From: Atopsyche davidsoni
Lineage: Eukaryota; Arthropoda; Insecta; Trichoptera; Hydrobiosidae
DNA length: 64,000 bases
Assembly: GCA_022113835.1 (NCBI GenBank)
Contig: JAILWY010000043.1
Span: forward strand, 40,494-104,493
Direction of reading: 5' to 3'
Shown: positions 11,394-23,577 of the stretch, in pieces
Numbering within the stretch: position 1 is the first letter of the stretch
Layout of the letters: every line of letters begins with the position of its first letter
Program-made: the position numbers and the translations under genes
Notes under the pieces: generated by a model
What the model was told of the DNA's origin: nothing
The model's input: the letters and a program-made list of their open reading frames with translations, nothing else
Databases searched by the model: none

Positions 11394-11409
11394 AGCCCTT
11401 TTCAGGGCT
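11394..11409 (+). promoter_or_regulatory. Histone 3' stem-loop, H1 unit 1 (variant)
   Basis: AGCCCTTTTCAGGGCT: the outer G-C pair of the core-histone stem-loops is replaced by A-T, a paired change that keeps the 6-bp stem and TTTC loop. It lies 62 bp past the H1 stop. Confidence 0.95.
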
Positions 11410-11534
11410 ACCAAGCGATTCACGCCGAGACGGATATGTATAAATATGTATATGCACACGTGTTATCGTCGTAAAGGAGGAGGAGGAGGAGGAGGAGGAA
11501 CCCGCGAGACCGATCGATCTGTCACTGACCGATT

Positions 11535-11652
11535 TGTTTTTGTTTTACAAGATTCTTTATTCAAATTAAATATGATAAGTTACAGTACTTCTTCTTAAAG
11601 CTGTGTCTTACAATACGGTATATTTTGCCCCGGCTCCTGCGCGCAGTGCCGG
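11535..11652 (-). mobile_element. Relic 2: diverged element 3' end, H1-H4 spacer, unit 1
   Basis: 118 bp with weaker but clear similarity to the E1-E4 3' end: the AATAAA context, ACAATACGGT, TTTTGCCCC and the CTGCGCGCAG core. It is flanked by a 9-bp direct repeat TGACCGATT (11526-11534 and 11653-11661). A rearranged hairpin persists at 11630-11652. Its tail is A-rich, not T-rich. Probably a related, older element. Confidence 0.75.
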
Positions 11653-11946
11653 TGACCGATTGTTCGATTACAATTATGATAATAAATGGGGGGGGGGGGA
11701 TTTTTTTTTTTTTTTTAAAAACCCATACACACGTACATGGATATATATATATATATGCGATGGTGCATATGGCAGCCGGTTATCGCCGTATTATTATTAT
11801 TATTATTTTTTTTTTTTTTTCTCATTTCGCTTCATTCGCTCGACGTTTTCGGCCGATTACATTTGTCGCGCGAGTGTTAAATGAACCCTTCAACACAACG
11901 CGACACATATGAGCATAAGCAACCTTTCGTTCGTGAACAGTATGGT

Positions 11947-11962
11947 GGCCCTGAAAAGGGCC
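11947..11962 (-). promoter_or_regulatory. Histone 3' stem-loop, H4 unit 1
   Basis: Exact stem-loop on the - strand, but 208 bp beyond the H4 stop codon. The purine-rich CGAACGAAAGG (11923-11933) just downstream is a likely U7-pairing element, which supports this as the genuine H4 3' end. Confidence 0.92.
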
Positions 11963-12027
11963 GTTTTTGTAGATAATTTAGCTGCTGTCCGCACGGCGCA
12001 GTCCCTCCGCGATGACGCGATGATACA

Positions 12028-12118
12028 CGATGGTCGATGGTCGATGGTGATGATGGTCGATGGTCGATGGTCGATGGTCGATGGTCGATGGAGATGATGA
12101 TGATGACGATGATTGTGA
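12028..12118. repeat. TCGATGG minisatellite in H4 3' UTR, unit 1
   Basis: Tandem 7-base TCGATGG copies mixed with GAT triplets, lying between the H4 stop codon and the H4 stem-loop and therefore inside the predicted H4 mRNA. Confidence 0.9.
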
Positions 12119-12170
12119 TGCGCGGAGACGAACACTCGCAGTATCTGTCGGGCTACGGTCGACGCTACGA

Positions 12171-12503
<333 letters not shown>

Positions 12504-12600
12504 TTAAATCAAAGTCAAATGAATCAGCTGTGCGACGAGACGCGATGCGCGACCGTCGACGTTCGAATGGTATCTGCAACGAAACGGACTGTAACTAACA

Positions 12601-12607
12601 TATTTAT
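12601..12607 (-). promoter_or_regulatory. H4 TATA-like box, unit 1
   Basis: Same ATAAATA and spacing. Confidence 0.55.
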
Positions 12608-13167
12608 GCACGATACGCTACCCCCACCAGTCTCTCCCCTTCCTACGCCCTCCCCCCTCCACTTCCTCTCGCCGGTCCTTCTCGCTCACTCTCTACGTCT
12701 CCGTCTCTTTCTCGTCCTCGACGGGCAGCTCGACCGCGTTGTGTTGAAACGACAAGAGCCGGCACACGATAAAGTCACGGAGATGAACAATAGGAGGAAA
12801 AAAAAAAAAAAATAATAATAATAATAATAATAAATAAATAAAATTGTCGATTGATAATTGCAAACTGCGCGATCGGTGCGACCGGACCCCCTCGGTCGTC
12901 ACAAACTCATCTGTTAATACCCTTCTCGAGTACAACATCGTAAACTGAATCAACAAAAAAAAAAAAAAAAAAAAAAAATCACCCCACAAAATCTACACTC
13001 CCACCTCCTCCCCCGACCGAACCGATCCAAATTTTTGAAGTTGATGTTGCGCTTGTAGGAACAGCATTTTCCTGTCCCGCCGTAAAACCCCGAGAAAATA
13101 CCGACCGGAGCGGAGAGTGCGCCTCGCGCGAGCCTCGCCCGCGTGCGCGGACGCAGCGCGGATATAG

Positions 13168-13665
<498 letters not shown>

Positions 13666-13704
13666 GATGCGAGCGATTCGATTCGTCTTGTCATCATATT
13701 CAAA

Positions 13705-13720
13705 GGCCCTTTTCAGGGCC
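13705..13720 (+). promoter_or_regulatory. Histone 3' stem-loop, H3 unit 2
   Basis: Exact repeat of the 16-base stem-loop 40 bp after the H3 stop. Confidence 0.96.
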
Positions 13721-14117
13721 ACAATTCAATCGGTCTGCGAATGGTGTTCTATATATATATATGTATACATTGTATACGCATACCAAAAAAAAAAAAAAAA
13801 ATCTACAGATAGAGGTTGAAATATATATATTATATCCGAATGGCGAGGGGGCGGGTCCGCCGAGACGCCGCGCGGAAGCGACGCGATCGTCTTGCACGAA
13901 GTCGTCGCGGCCGAAGGGATGGACGCGGGGGGCGCGTGCGCGTCGCCCTCCTCGCTTGCAAGACCGTCTGCATCCTCCTCACGGTCCGTGGGCACGATCG
14001 CGCCCAGTGCCGGCCGATTATATTATTGTTTTCCCCATCAATTCATTTGTTCGTTTTTGTTTCTCCGTATGTATATTCATATATATACTCATATCGTTCG
14101 CTCGCGAGCAGTCTGGT

Positions 14118-14133
14118 GGCCCTGAAAAGGGCC
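14118..14133 (-). promoter_or_regulatory. Histone 3' stem-loop, H2A unit 2
   Basis: Exact stem-loop on the H2A strand. Confidence 0.95.
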
Positions 14134-14184
14134 TTTTGATGTCGCCGGTGAGGACAGGTGCAGGACGACGGCCGCCGAGGCCGA

Positions 14185-14844
<660 letters not shown>

Positions 14845-14860
14845 TCACTTTCACCCCGTT

Positions 14861-14903
<43 letters not shown>

Positions 14904-15011
14904 CCCTCCCCTCCCCTCCCCTCCCCCATCTGCAGTAGTAATCTTTCACTTTTCCCGCTTTCAGCGGCGAGAGAGTCCGACGATGATGGTGACAATCCCC
15001 CCCCGCCACCT

Positions 15012-15022
15012 ACAAACACACA

Positions 15023-15070
<48 letters not shown>

Positions 15071-15087
15071 CGCACACACGCACGCAC

Positions 15088-15126
<39 letters not shown>
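15012..15126. repeat. CA microsatellite, unit 2
   Basis: Same tract, slightly shorter than unit 1, with the same ACGC interruption pattern. Confidence 0.95.
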
Positions 15127-15127
<1 letters not shown>

Positions 15128-15312
15128 GCGCGCGCTACCCCGGCGCGGGTGGTGACCCCCTTTCCCGCGCGCGACACGGAGGTTCGGGAAGCGCAGGGAC
15201 GAGGCGCTCCCTCGGAGCGGACGCGTCGCTGCGATTGGCCCGCGTGCGTCCGGCGGCCGTCGCTCGGACCCGCGATAGTGATAAACATCGAATTCTCGGT
15301 CAGAATTGGTAT

Positions 15313-15318
15313 TATAAA
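15313..15318 (+). promoter_or_regulatory. H2B TATA box, unit 2
   Basis: Same box and spacing. Confidence 0.8.
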
Positions 15319-15356
15319 CCGGGATTATCAACCGCCGCCCGCACGTCGCTCTCATC

Positions 15357-15731
15357 ATGCCGCCCAAGACGAGTGGAAAAGCCGCCAAGAAGTCTGGCAA
15401 AGCCCAGAAGAACATCTCCAAGGGAGACAAGAAGAAGACAAAGAGGAGGAGGAAGGAGAGCTACGCCATCTACATTTACAAGGTGCTCAAGCAGGTGCAC
15501 CCCGACACCGGCATCTCCAGTAAGGCGATGAGCATCATGAACAGCTTCGTCAACGACATCTTCGAGCGGATCGCCGCCGAGGCCTCGCGCCTCGCGCACT
15601 ACAACAAGAGGTCGACGATCACCAGCAGGGAGATCCAGACCGCCGTCAGGCTGCTCCTGCCCGGAGAGCTGGCCAAGCACGCCGTCAGCGAGGGCACCAA
15701 GGCCGTCACCAAGTACACCAGCTCGAAGTGA
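15357..15731 (+). CDS. H2B: Histone H2B, unit 2
   Basis: Same protein; intact divergent promoter shared with a working H2A promoter. Confidence 0.99.
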   Translation: MPPKTSGKAAKKSGKAQKNISKGDKKKTKRRRKESYAIYIYKVLKQVHPDTGISSKAMSIMNSFVNDIFERIAAEASRLAHYNKRSTITSREIQTAVRLLLPGELAKHAVSEGTKAVTKYTSSK

Positions 15732-15796
15732 ATTCATCCGAGCGCCTATCGACCGACCGACCGACCGACCGCCCGCCCACAGCGCGGGGTACCAAA

Positions 15797-15812
15797 GGCC
15801 CTTTTCAGGGCC
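15797..15812 (+). promoter_or_regulatory. Histone 3' stem-loop, H2B unit 2
   Basis: Exact stem-loop with the same downstream element; the GACC repeat before it is longer than in unit 1. Confidence 0.96.
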
Positions 15813-15982
15813 ACCAGAATGTTCCGATACCGAAAGAGCACACGGTCTATATGATATCGCATGCATGTTCGTTATTATTGTTATTATTATTATTATTTAA
15901 TTTTGCACGCCCGAATGTCTGTACGCTGTTTATAAAGCGCGGCGGCGGCGCTTGCGGGGAAAAATATACAAACAATAATATA

Positions 15983-16184
15983 AAAAAAAAAACTTAACTT
16001 TCAAAATTCTTTATTGTGTCTTATAGAAATATACATTGTGTCCTTGGGGCTATGTTTACAATACTGGTAATTTTGCCCCTGGTACTGCGCGCAGTTTCAG
16101 GGGCTTACATCTTGTGGTCTTAAGTGGTAGCGTACATGTTTATCTTGTGTTTGTGTTTGTAGTAGGGGAAGGGAAAATATGTGT
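15983..16184 (-). mobile_element. Relic 1, unit 2
   Basis: The same 202-bp relic with the same 12-bp duplication (15971-15982 and 16185-16196). Confidence 0.93.
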
Positions 16185-16353
16185 AACAATAATATATATT
16201 ATGATGATTTAAATTGACTCATCCCGGTGTGTCGAGGAGGTCGGCAGCCGGCTACCGTCTATCGTAGGATCCGCGAACGAGACGTCACAAGGACGGTGCG
16301 CAACCTCCCCCGTTCTGCCTCCGAATGGGTCGTTCACGATACACGCACAAGCA

Positions 16354-16396
16354 GAGTGACTCGGTATTAAATTTACCGAGTCACTCGGTAAATTTA
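16354..16396. repeat. Three-arm palindrome, unit 2
   Basis: Identical to unit 1. Confidence 0.85.
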
Positions 16397-16408
16397 CTAT
16401 GGCATTTA

Positions 16409-16440
<32 letters not shown>

Positions 16441-16758
16441 ATCCATGATCTCGGGCTTTTACGGCGGAACGGGAGAATGTCATTCCTTCAACGCCTTTGA
16501 AATTTTATCAGGTGACGTGTGTCCCCGTGGAGCTATCGGCCGGGCGAAGGGAACCGATCGATGGGTTTTGAAATGAGGGGGTGGATATTCGGAAGGAGCG
16601 GATCGTTTTGACGTTTGCATCTCCGTGTTGGAGTTGCGCGTTTCGGACACACAGAGGCCGGTCAACTCGTGATGCGCCTGCGAGGCTGGGTCCGCGCGTT
16701 TGCCCGCCGGGGACGCACCCGGTGCCCGGTGTGTGTGGTGCCGGTTTACGTGATATTG

Positions 16759-16801
<43 letters not shown>

Positions 16802-17817
16802 TTTACTCTCTCCCTTTTTTATGTCTCGCTTTTCCTCCCCCCCTCGATTGTTTCTCGTTCCTAATCGAATATTCGCTGACACCGAGATCGCCCCGCAGGC
16901 CGGTGGAGCGCGCCGCCGCGACACGCGCGGGGCGGGCCCGCGACGGCGGTGGCGGGGGAGGCGGCGGCGGCGGCGGCACTCGACACTGTGCGGCGCGTAA
17001 ACGGCAGCGCCGAGGTCGAACGGGCGAATCGAATCGAATCGAATCGAATCGAATCGGATCGAGAGAAAATCGAAACGAATAAAAAAAAAAAAAAAAAAAG
17101 GATAAACGCGACGGATCGACGGGGATCGCGGGGCGGACGGCGAGACGAGCGCCACGCGCGCGACTCCGAGATTCGTCCCGCGCGCACCGTCTACGGCGGC
17201 GCTTTGTGCTACGATCGGCCCGGTCGGAGGCGCCTGGCGTCGGCCGGCGCGCGGCGACGCCGGCCGGGCGTCGCTCGGCGGACGCGGACGGTCTCCGTCG
17301 AGCGTACGGACGGCCGCGCTCGATCCGGACCGCCGTATTTGAAAATATACGAGTGTTTTACCGACACGTTATGTCGGCGCCGAGGGCGATTTGCAAATTC
17401 AACTCCGCATCGCGGGCCAAGCGGCGACCCGAGCGACCCGCGGGTCCGGCACGCCGACGGGCCGAACCGTCTGCGAGGTGTCTCGCCCCACGCGCCCCCT
17501 CCTCGCCCGGGGCGGCAGCGAAAAAATCGAAATTTATCGGGAGATCGAAGCAGAAATGCGGCGGCATTTCGTTACTAAATGAAACTATCTGAAACGGCGC
17601 GCGCTCGGAGAGGTGCGCTCGAACGTCGGCGCGCTCGCTCCCCCCCCACTACGCGGTTCTCAAAGCACACACGCGCGATCTCGCCGCCGTACCGCACCGC
17701 CCGCACCGACCGCGTCGTTTTGGCCGTATTATATATCTCGCATATAATACATTTTATATTTTGTTCTTCTCGCTCTTCTTCTTCTTCTTCTCCGTCGTCT
17801 CGAGTCGTCGAGTAGTC

Positions 17818-18477
17818 ATGGCGGACACAGCAGCACCAGTCACCGCGTCGCCGGTACCGTCCACGCCCGCGAAAAAGTCGAAGGCCGCGGCCGCGGCGAA
17901 GAAGCCCAAGGCGAAGCCGTCTCATCCCAAGACGTCGGAGATGGTGAACAACGCCATCAAGGAGCTGAAGGAGCGCGGCGGCTCGTCCCTGCAGGCGATC
18001 AAGAAGTACATATCCGCCAATTACAAGGTGGACGCCGACAAACTGGCGCCGTTCATCAAGAAGTACCTGAAGGGCGCCGTCGAGTCGGGCGCCCTCGTCC
18101 AGACCAAGGGCAAGGGGGCATCGGGGTCGTTCAAACTGGAGGCCAAGGCGAAGGCCGCGTCGGGAGTCAAGAAGCCCGCGGCGAAGAAGCGCCCGGCCGC
18201 CGCCGCCTCGTCCAAGGACAAGAAGGCCGACAAGGGCGGGCCGGCCAAGAAGAAGCCGGCCGCCAAGAAGGCGGTGGCCGCCTCCGCGAAGCCGAAGAAG
18301 GCCTCGCCCGCCAAGAAGGCCTCGCCCGCCAAGAAGGCGGCGAAGCCGAAGAGCCCCACCAAGGCCAAAAAGACCGCCAAGCCCCCGACCAAGAAGCCGA
18401 AGGCGCCCAAGCCCAAGAAGGCGGCCGCCCCCAAGAGCAAGCCCGCGGCGTCGAAGAAGGCCGCGCCGAAGAAGTAG
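17818..18477 (+). CDS. H1: Linker histone H1, unit 2
   Basis: Protein identical to the unit 1 copy, with the same upstream and downstream sequence. Confidence 0.98.
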   Translation: MADTAAPVTASPVPSTPAKKSKAAAAAKKPKAKPSHPKTSEMVNNAIKELKERGGSSLQAIKKYISANYKVDADKLAPFIKKYLKGAVESGALVQTKGKGASGSFKLEAKAKAASGVKKPAAKKRPAAAASSKDKKADKGGPAKKKPAAKKAVAASAKPKKASPAKKASPAKKAAKPKSPTKAKKTAKPPTKKPKAPKPKKAAAPKSKPAASKKAAPKK

Positions 18478-18539
18478 AGGACGCCTCGCGCGCCGTCCTC
18501 CCCGCTTCGTCCCCCTTCCCAATATTTGTCATGACAAAA

Positions 18540-18555
18540 AGCCCTTTTCAGGGCT
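18540..18555 (+). promoter_or_regulatory. Histone 3' stem-loop, H1 unit 2 (variant)
   Basis: Same A-T variant stem-loop. Confidence 0.95.
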
Positions 18556-18680
18556 ACCAAGCGATTCACGCCGAGACGGATATGTATAAATATGTATATG
18601 CACACGTGTTATCGTCGTAAAGGAGGAGGAGGAGGAGGAGGAGGAACCCGCGAGACCGATCGATCTGTCACTGACCGATT

Positions 18681-18798
18681 TGTTTTTGTTTTACAAGATT
18701 CTTTATTCAAATTAAATATGATAAGTTACAGTACTTCTTCTTAAAGCTGTGTCTTACAATACGGTATATTTTGCCCCGGCTCCTGCGCGCAGTGCCGG
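18681..18798 (-). mobile_element. Relic 2, unit 2
   Basis: The same relic with the same 9-bp flanking repeat. Confidence 0.75.
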
Positions 18799-19092
18799 TG
18801 ACCGATTGTTCGATTACAATTATGATAATAAATGGGGGGGGGGGGATTTTTTTTTTTTTTTTAAAAACCCATACACACGTACATGGATATATATATATAT
18901 ATGCGATGGTGCATATGGCAGCCGGTTATCGCCGTATTATTATTATTATTATTTTTTTTTTTTTTTCTCATTTCGCTTCATTCGCTCGACGTTTTCGGCC
19001 GATTACATTTGTCGCGCGAGTGTTAAATGAACCCTTCAACACAACGCGACACATATGAGCATAAGCAACCTTTCGTTCGTGAACAGTATGGT

Positions 19093-19108
19093 GGCCCTGA
19101 AAAGGGCC
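19093..19108 (-). promoter_or_regulatory. Histone 3' stem-loop, H4 unit 2
   Basis: Same stem-loop and same long distance from the stop. Confidence 0.92.
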
Positions 19109-19173
19109 GTTTTTGTAGATAATTTAGCTGCTGTCCGCACGGCGCAGTCCCTCCGCGATGACGCGATGATACA

Positions 19174-19264
19174 CGATGGTCGATGGTCGATGGTGATGAT
19201 GGTCGATGGTCGATGGTCGATGGTCGATGGTCGATGGAGATGATGATGATGACGATGATTGTGA
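19174..19264. repeat. TCGATGG minisatellite, unit 2
   Basis: Same repeat and copy number as unit 1. Confidence 0.9.
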
Positions 19265-19316
19265 TGCGCGGAGACGAACACTCGCAGTATCTGTCGGGCT
19301 ACGGTCGACGCTACGA

Positions 19317-19649
<333 letters not shown>

Positions 19650-19746
19650 TTAAATCAAAGTCAAATGAATCAGCTGTGCGACGAGACGCGATGCGCGACC
19701 GTCGACGTTCGAATGGTATCTGCAACGAAACGGACTGTAACTAACA

Positions 19747-19753
19747 TATTTAT
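19747..19753 (-). promoter_or_regulatory. H4 TATA-like box, unit 2
   Basis: Same ATAAATA and spacing; E2 begins 554 bp further upstream. Confidence 0.55.
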
Positions 19754-20392
19754 GCACGATACGCTACCCCCACCAGTCTCTCCCCTTCCTACGCCCTCCC
19801 CCCTCCACTTCCTCTCGCCGGTCCTTCTCGCTCACTCTCTACGTCTCCGTCTCTTTCTCGTCCTCGACGGGCAGCTCGACCGCGTTGTGTTGAAACGACA
19901 AGAGCCGGCACACGATAAAGTCACGGAGATGAACAATAGGAGGAAAAAAAAAAAAAAAAAATAATAATAATAATAATAAATAAATAAAATTGTCGATTGA
20001 TAATTGCAAACTGCGCGATCGGTGCGACCGGACCCCCTCGGTCGTCACAAACTCATCTGTTAATACCCTTCTCGAGTACAACATCGTAAACTGAATCAAC
20101 AAAAAAAAAAAAAAAAAAAAAAAATCACCCCACAAAATCTACACTCCCACCTCCTCCCCCGACCGAACCGATCCAAATTTTTGAAGTTGATGTTGCGCTT
20201 GTAGGAACAGCATTTTCCTGTCCCGCCGTAAAACCCCGAGAAAATACCGACCGGAGCGGAGAGTGCGCCTCGCGCGAGCCTCGCCCGCGTGCGCGGACGC
20301 AGCGCGAAAAAATTAAAATTTCAAAATTCTTTATTCAATCATATAGTAGTACAATGTGTCCTTAGGGCTATGTTTATAATACGGGTGATTTT

Positions 20393-20422
20393 GCCCCTGG
20401 TACTGCGCGCAGTTTCAGGGGC
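20393..20422 (-). other. E2 3' UTR hairpin
   Basis: Identical hairpin to E1, in the more diverged copy. Confidence 0.7.
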
Positions 20423-20750
20423 TTTCATCATGTGGTCTTAAGTGGTAGCGTACATGTTTATCTTGCGTTTGTGTTTGTAGTAGGGGAAGGGAAAATATGT
20501 GTTAAAAACCCTTTTGTAGCATGAGTTGAAATAAATATTAAATATTAAAGTTAGATAACTTAACAACATAACATAACAATATAACAGTAGGGGGGTGGGG
20601 GGGGGGATGGGGGTGGCGGACGGGTGGGTAAACTGAGCGATTTTACTGAGTTTATATAATTCAATACATCCTAGTTATTATAAAGGAACAGTAGCTGGCT
20701 TACATGACTAACAACACATATTGTATTTTTAGATCTTAGGTATTGTAGGG

Positions 20751-23576
20751 CTAGGGATGGGGTACAATAATCATCCCAACATTTCTGGTCTTTGCTACTT
20801 TGCGCTCCTTCTTGTACAAAGTACCCCGGGAGCCGTCGGAGACCGTTAAATTATCACCGAGGAGGATGTGGTGGGGAAATTTGTGTCGGTAGTGGGTGGT
20901 TATGGAGTCGGGGGTGTCGAGTCCGATCCCCTTGAGGAGGGGATTGCGGGACTCGCCGATTGACTTGAAGAGTCGCCCGGTGGCTTGTAGAGTGTGTTCG
21001 GCGATCGTCGGGATTTTGGTCTGGGTGCAGATGGTAGCGGTGGATGTGGAGTAAAAGGCACCTAGTATGAGGCGGAGGCATGAATTTTGGGCTGCCTGGA
21101 TGGTGTCGAGGTCTTTGGGGTTCGCGTTGGACCATACAGCCTCGGCGTACATCATGAACGGTCTGATGATCGAGGTGTACAGTCTCAATTTCTGATCGAG
21201 GGAGAGGGGGCTCTTGGTGCAGAGGAGCGGCCAGAGACCGTTCTTGCCTACGTATGCCTTAGTCCGCGCGGCGGCAATGTGGGGGCGCCAACTGAGGCTC
21301 CTGTCCAGGTGCACTCCGAGGTATTTCACCTCTTTGCGCCACGGGACCGGGGCTCCGTCGGCATAAATGGGGTCTGGACGTTCGCGTCCGTGCGGGTGGG
21401 GATTGTGTGAGAACACGATTGCCTCTGTCTTGCCCTGGTTGACTTTGATCCTCCAGGACTTGTAGAAGGAGCTGATGAGGTCGAACCCCTTCTGAAGGTG
21501 CTTGGTGATTTGAGTGGGGTGGCGCGAGGTGGTATAGCAGGCTGTGTCGTCAGCGTAGAGGGCTAGATCGCATTTCGGCGGTACGGGGAGGTCGCTGATG
21601 AAATGGGAGAAAAGTAGCGGGGCTAGGACTGAGCCCTGGGGGACTCCGGCCGGGACCGGTCGCCGGCTGGAGGGGGACCCCTGGAGCGAGACGGCAAAGT
21701 GTCTATCGCTCAGGAAAGATTTTAATACATCGATGATGTAGAGAGGGACTCCCGATACGAACAGCTTGTGCAGCAGGCCGTCGTGCCAGACCGTGTCGAA
21801 GGCTTTCTCAATGTCCATGAAGACCATGCCGGTCGACTTGTGCAAATTGAGACCCTTCGTCACGTGGTCTGTCAGTCGGACGAGCTGTTTAGCCGTCGAG
21901 TGTTCGGCCCTGAAACCAAATTGCTGGTCCTGGATGGCCTTCAGGTTGAAGGGAAGGTATCTCTTGAGGATGATCCTCTCAAGAAGTTTACTAAGGCCGC
22001 ACAGGAGACTGATTGGCCGGTAGCTCACCGGCAAGGCTTTATCCTTTCCGGGCTTGTGAATGGGGACGACGTTCGGACACTTCCATTGCGCGGGGAAGTA
22101 TCCTTGCAGAAGGCAGGCGTTGAAGATTTTCGTAACGAGAACGATGGCTTTCATAGGTAGGTGCCTAAGGAGGGTGTTGGAAACGTTGTCGGGCCCCGGG
22201 GCCTTACGCAGGGGCAGTCTCGATATGATGCGCGCCAGCTCCGCCGGGCGCACGAGCGATACACTTTGGACCGGGCGGTCGCTGGCGGCGATGGCCGCCA
22301 GCGAGTCTCGCACGAGGGCCTCCGTGCGTTCACATCGCATGCCCAGCGTGAGCGAGTGCGATCTCTCGAAGCCGTCAGCTAGCGCGTTGGCTTTGTCGGG
22401 TTTGGAGTACGCCACATCGCCGGCGTGTTTCAGAGGGGGGACGGAGTCGCGTTTGCTGCGTAGGGCTTTCGCCATACGCCACAGCGACCCGTCAGAGAAT
22501 TCCAAGGAACATAATTTTCTCTGCCAGGCACAGGCAGCCTCCTGCTTAACCACGTCGGCGATGTGGTTGGTAAGGGATTTCACCATGGATTTGGTGGCTT
22601 TGTCACGGGTTCTCTGCCACTCGCGGCGGAACTCATTACGCTCCTTGATGAGGTCGAGGACCCCTTCAGGAAGCTCAAATTTGTGCTTCCGAGGCGGTGG
22701 CTCCGGAGGGATTGCGAGGTTTTTAGCCTCGGTAATGAGCTCCGTCAGGCGAGTGACCGAGTCCTCTATGGCGTCGGTCGTCGTGAGCGTGGTGGCGTCG
22801 AGGGATATGTTCGAGTTGAGGTGGCTTTTGAACTTGCCCCAGTCAGCTCGTCTGATGTCGGGCCTGAGCGCGGCGAGCTCCCTTTCGGGCTCGCCTCCGA
22901 GCGTGAATAGCGCTGGGAGGTGATCCGAGGAGAGCTCGTGTAGCGTTCTGTGGTCCGACACTTTGACGGTGTCTTTGGCAAGCACAATGTCGAGGAAGGA
23001 TGGGGAGCCTTTGTGAACTGTCGGGTAGTCGGGGGTGTGAATCTCAAAAAGGTGCGACTCCTCGAGGGCAACTAAGGTTTTGCCGTTCAGGTTCGCAACG
23101 CGCGTGTGCAGTCTGGGATGCCGGCCGTTGAAGTCCCCGACGGCCACAGCGTGGCTGCCGGAGCGCATCACCGTGGCGAGGTCCTTTTTGAGATCCGAGG
23201 ATTGGGAGGGACAGTAAGCCGCTATGAGGGTGTGCAGGTTGCCGTTGAGCCCGAGGCGGATGGCAACCGCCTCGAGTTTCTCGGAAGTCTGCGGTAGGTA
23301 GTACTCGTCGTGCTTGATGAGCGTGCGGATGAGGATCGCGACGCCCCCTGCGGCAGAGCGTCGGCGCTTGCCTGGGGGGGGGGGGGCGGTGGGGCGGTCA
23401 CGTCGGTAGCAATGGTAGCCGGGGGTATACAGGGTGATGGTCGGGGCGAGGCGGGTCTCGGTGATAATAATAACGTGTGCGCTTACTTGGTCTGCCAGCT
23501 CCAGGAGTTCAGTGATGCGTGTCCGGATGCCGTTCGCGTTCCAGTGAAGAATTCTCAGGTTCTCTTGTGCTGGCAT
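20751..23576 (-). CDS. E2 ORF2: APE endonuclease and reverse transcriptase, intact
   Basis: 941 residues. The N-terminal APE-like endonuclease (about 1-225) nicks target DNA to prime reverse transcription. Its motifs are N13 in HWNANGI, E40 in ITET, Y121 in AYCPS, D148 and N150 in GDFNGRH, D196 in LDIV, and SDH 217-219. The RT (about 450-720) has KAPGPDNVS, HKPGKD...SYRPISLL, D588 in FMDIEKAFD, GVPQGSVLAP (644-653) and YADD (674-677). The thumb/C-terminal region carries WRIKVN and KYLGVHLD. There is no RNase H domain. The strong match to Jockey-type RT is by eye. The ATG follows the ORF1 stop with one base between (TAAGATG), suggesting reinitiation. All catalytic residues are present. Confidence 0.95.
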   Translation of the reverse strand: MPAQENLRILHWNANGIRTRITELLELADQVSAHVIIITETRLAPTITLYTPGYHCYRRDRPTAPPPPGKRRRSAAGGVAILIRTLIKHDEYYLPQTSEKLEAVAIRLGLNGNLHTLIAAYCPSQSSDLKKDLATVMRSGSHAVAVGDFNGRHPRLHTRVANLNGKTLVALEESHLFEIHTPDYPTVHKGSPSFLDIVLAKDTVKVSDHRTLHELSSDHLPALFTLGGEPERELAALRPDIRRADWGKFKSHLNSNISLDATTLTTTDAIEDSVTRLTELITEAKNLAIPPEPPPRKHKFELPEGVLDLIKERNEFRREWQRTRDKATKSMVKSLTNHIADVVKQEAACAWQRKLCSLEFSDGSLWRMAKALRSKRDSVPPLKHAGDVAYSKPDKANALADGFERSHSLTLGMRCERTEALVRDSLAAIAASDRPVQSVSLVRPAELARIISRLPLRKAPGPDNVSNTLLRHLPMKAIVLVTKIFNACLLQGYFPAQWKCPNVVPIHKPGKDKALPVSYRPISLLCGLSKLLERIILKRYLPFNLKAIQDQQFGFRAEHSTAKQLVRLTDHVTKGLNLHKSTGMVFMDIEKAFDTVWHDGLLHKLFVSGVPLYIIDVLKSFLSDRHFAVSLQGSPSSRRPVPAGVPQGSVLAPLLFSHFISDLPVPPKCDLALYADDTACYTTSRHPTQITKHLQKGFDLISSFYKSWRIKVNQGKTEAIVFSHNPHPHGRERPDPIYADGAPVPWRKEVKYLGVHLDRSLSWRPHIAAARTKAYVGKNGLWPLLCTKSPLSLDQKLRLYTSIIRPFMMYAEAVWSNANPKDLDTIQAAQNSCLRLILGAFYSTSTATICTQTKIPTIAEHTLQATGRLFKSIGESRNPLLKGIGLDTPDSITTHYRHKFPHHILLGDNLTVSDGSRGTLYKKERKVAKTRNVGMIIVPHP

Positions 23577-23577
23577 C

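Larger units (their letters stand above)
11332..12170. other. H1-H4 convergent 3' spacer
   Basis: About 840 bp between the H1 and H4 stop codons, repeated in every unit. It contains the H1 stem-loop, a GGA repeat, relic 2, G and T runs, a TAT repeat, the H4 stem-loop, and a TCGATGG minisatellite close to H4. No gene is visible. Confidence 0.7.
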
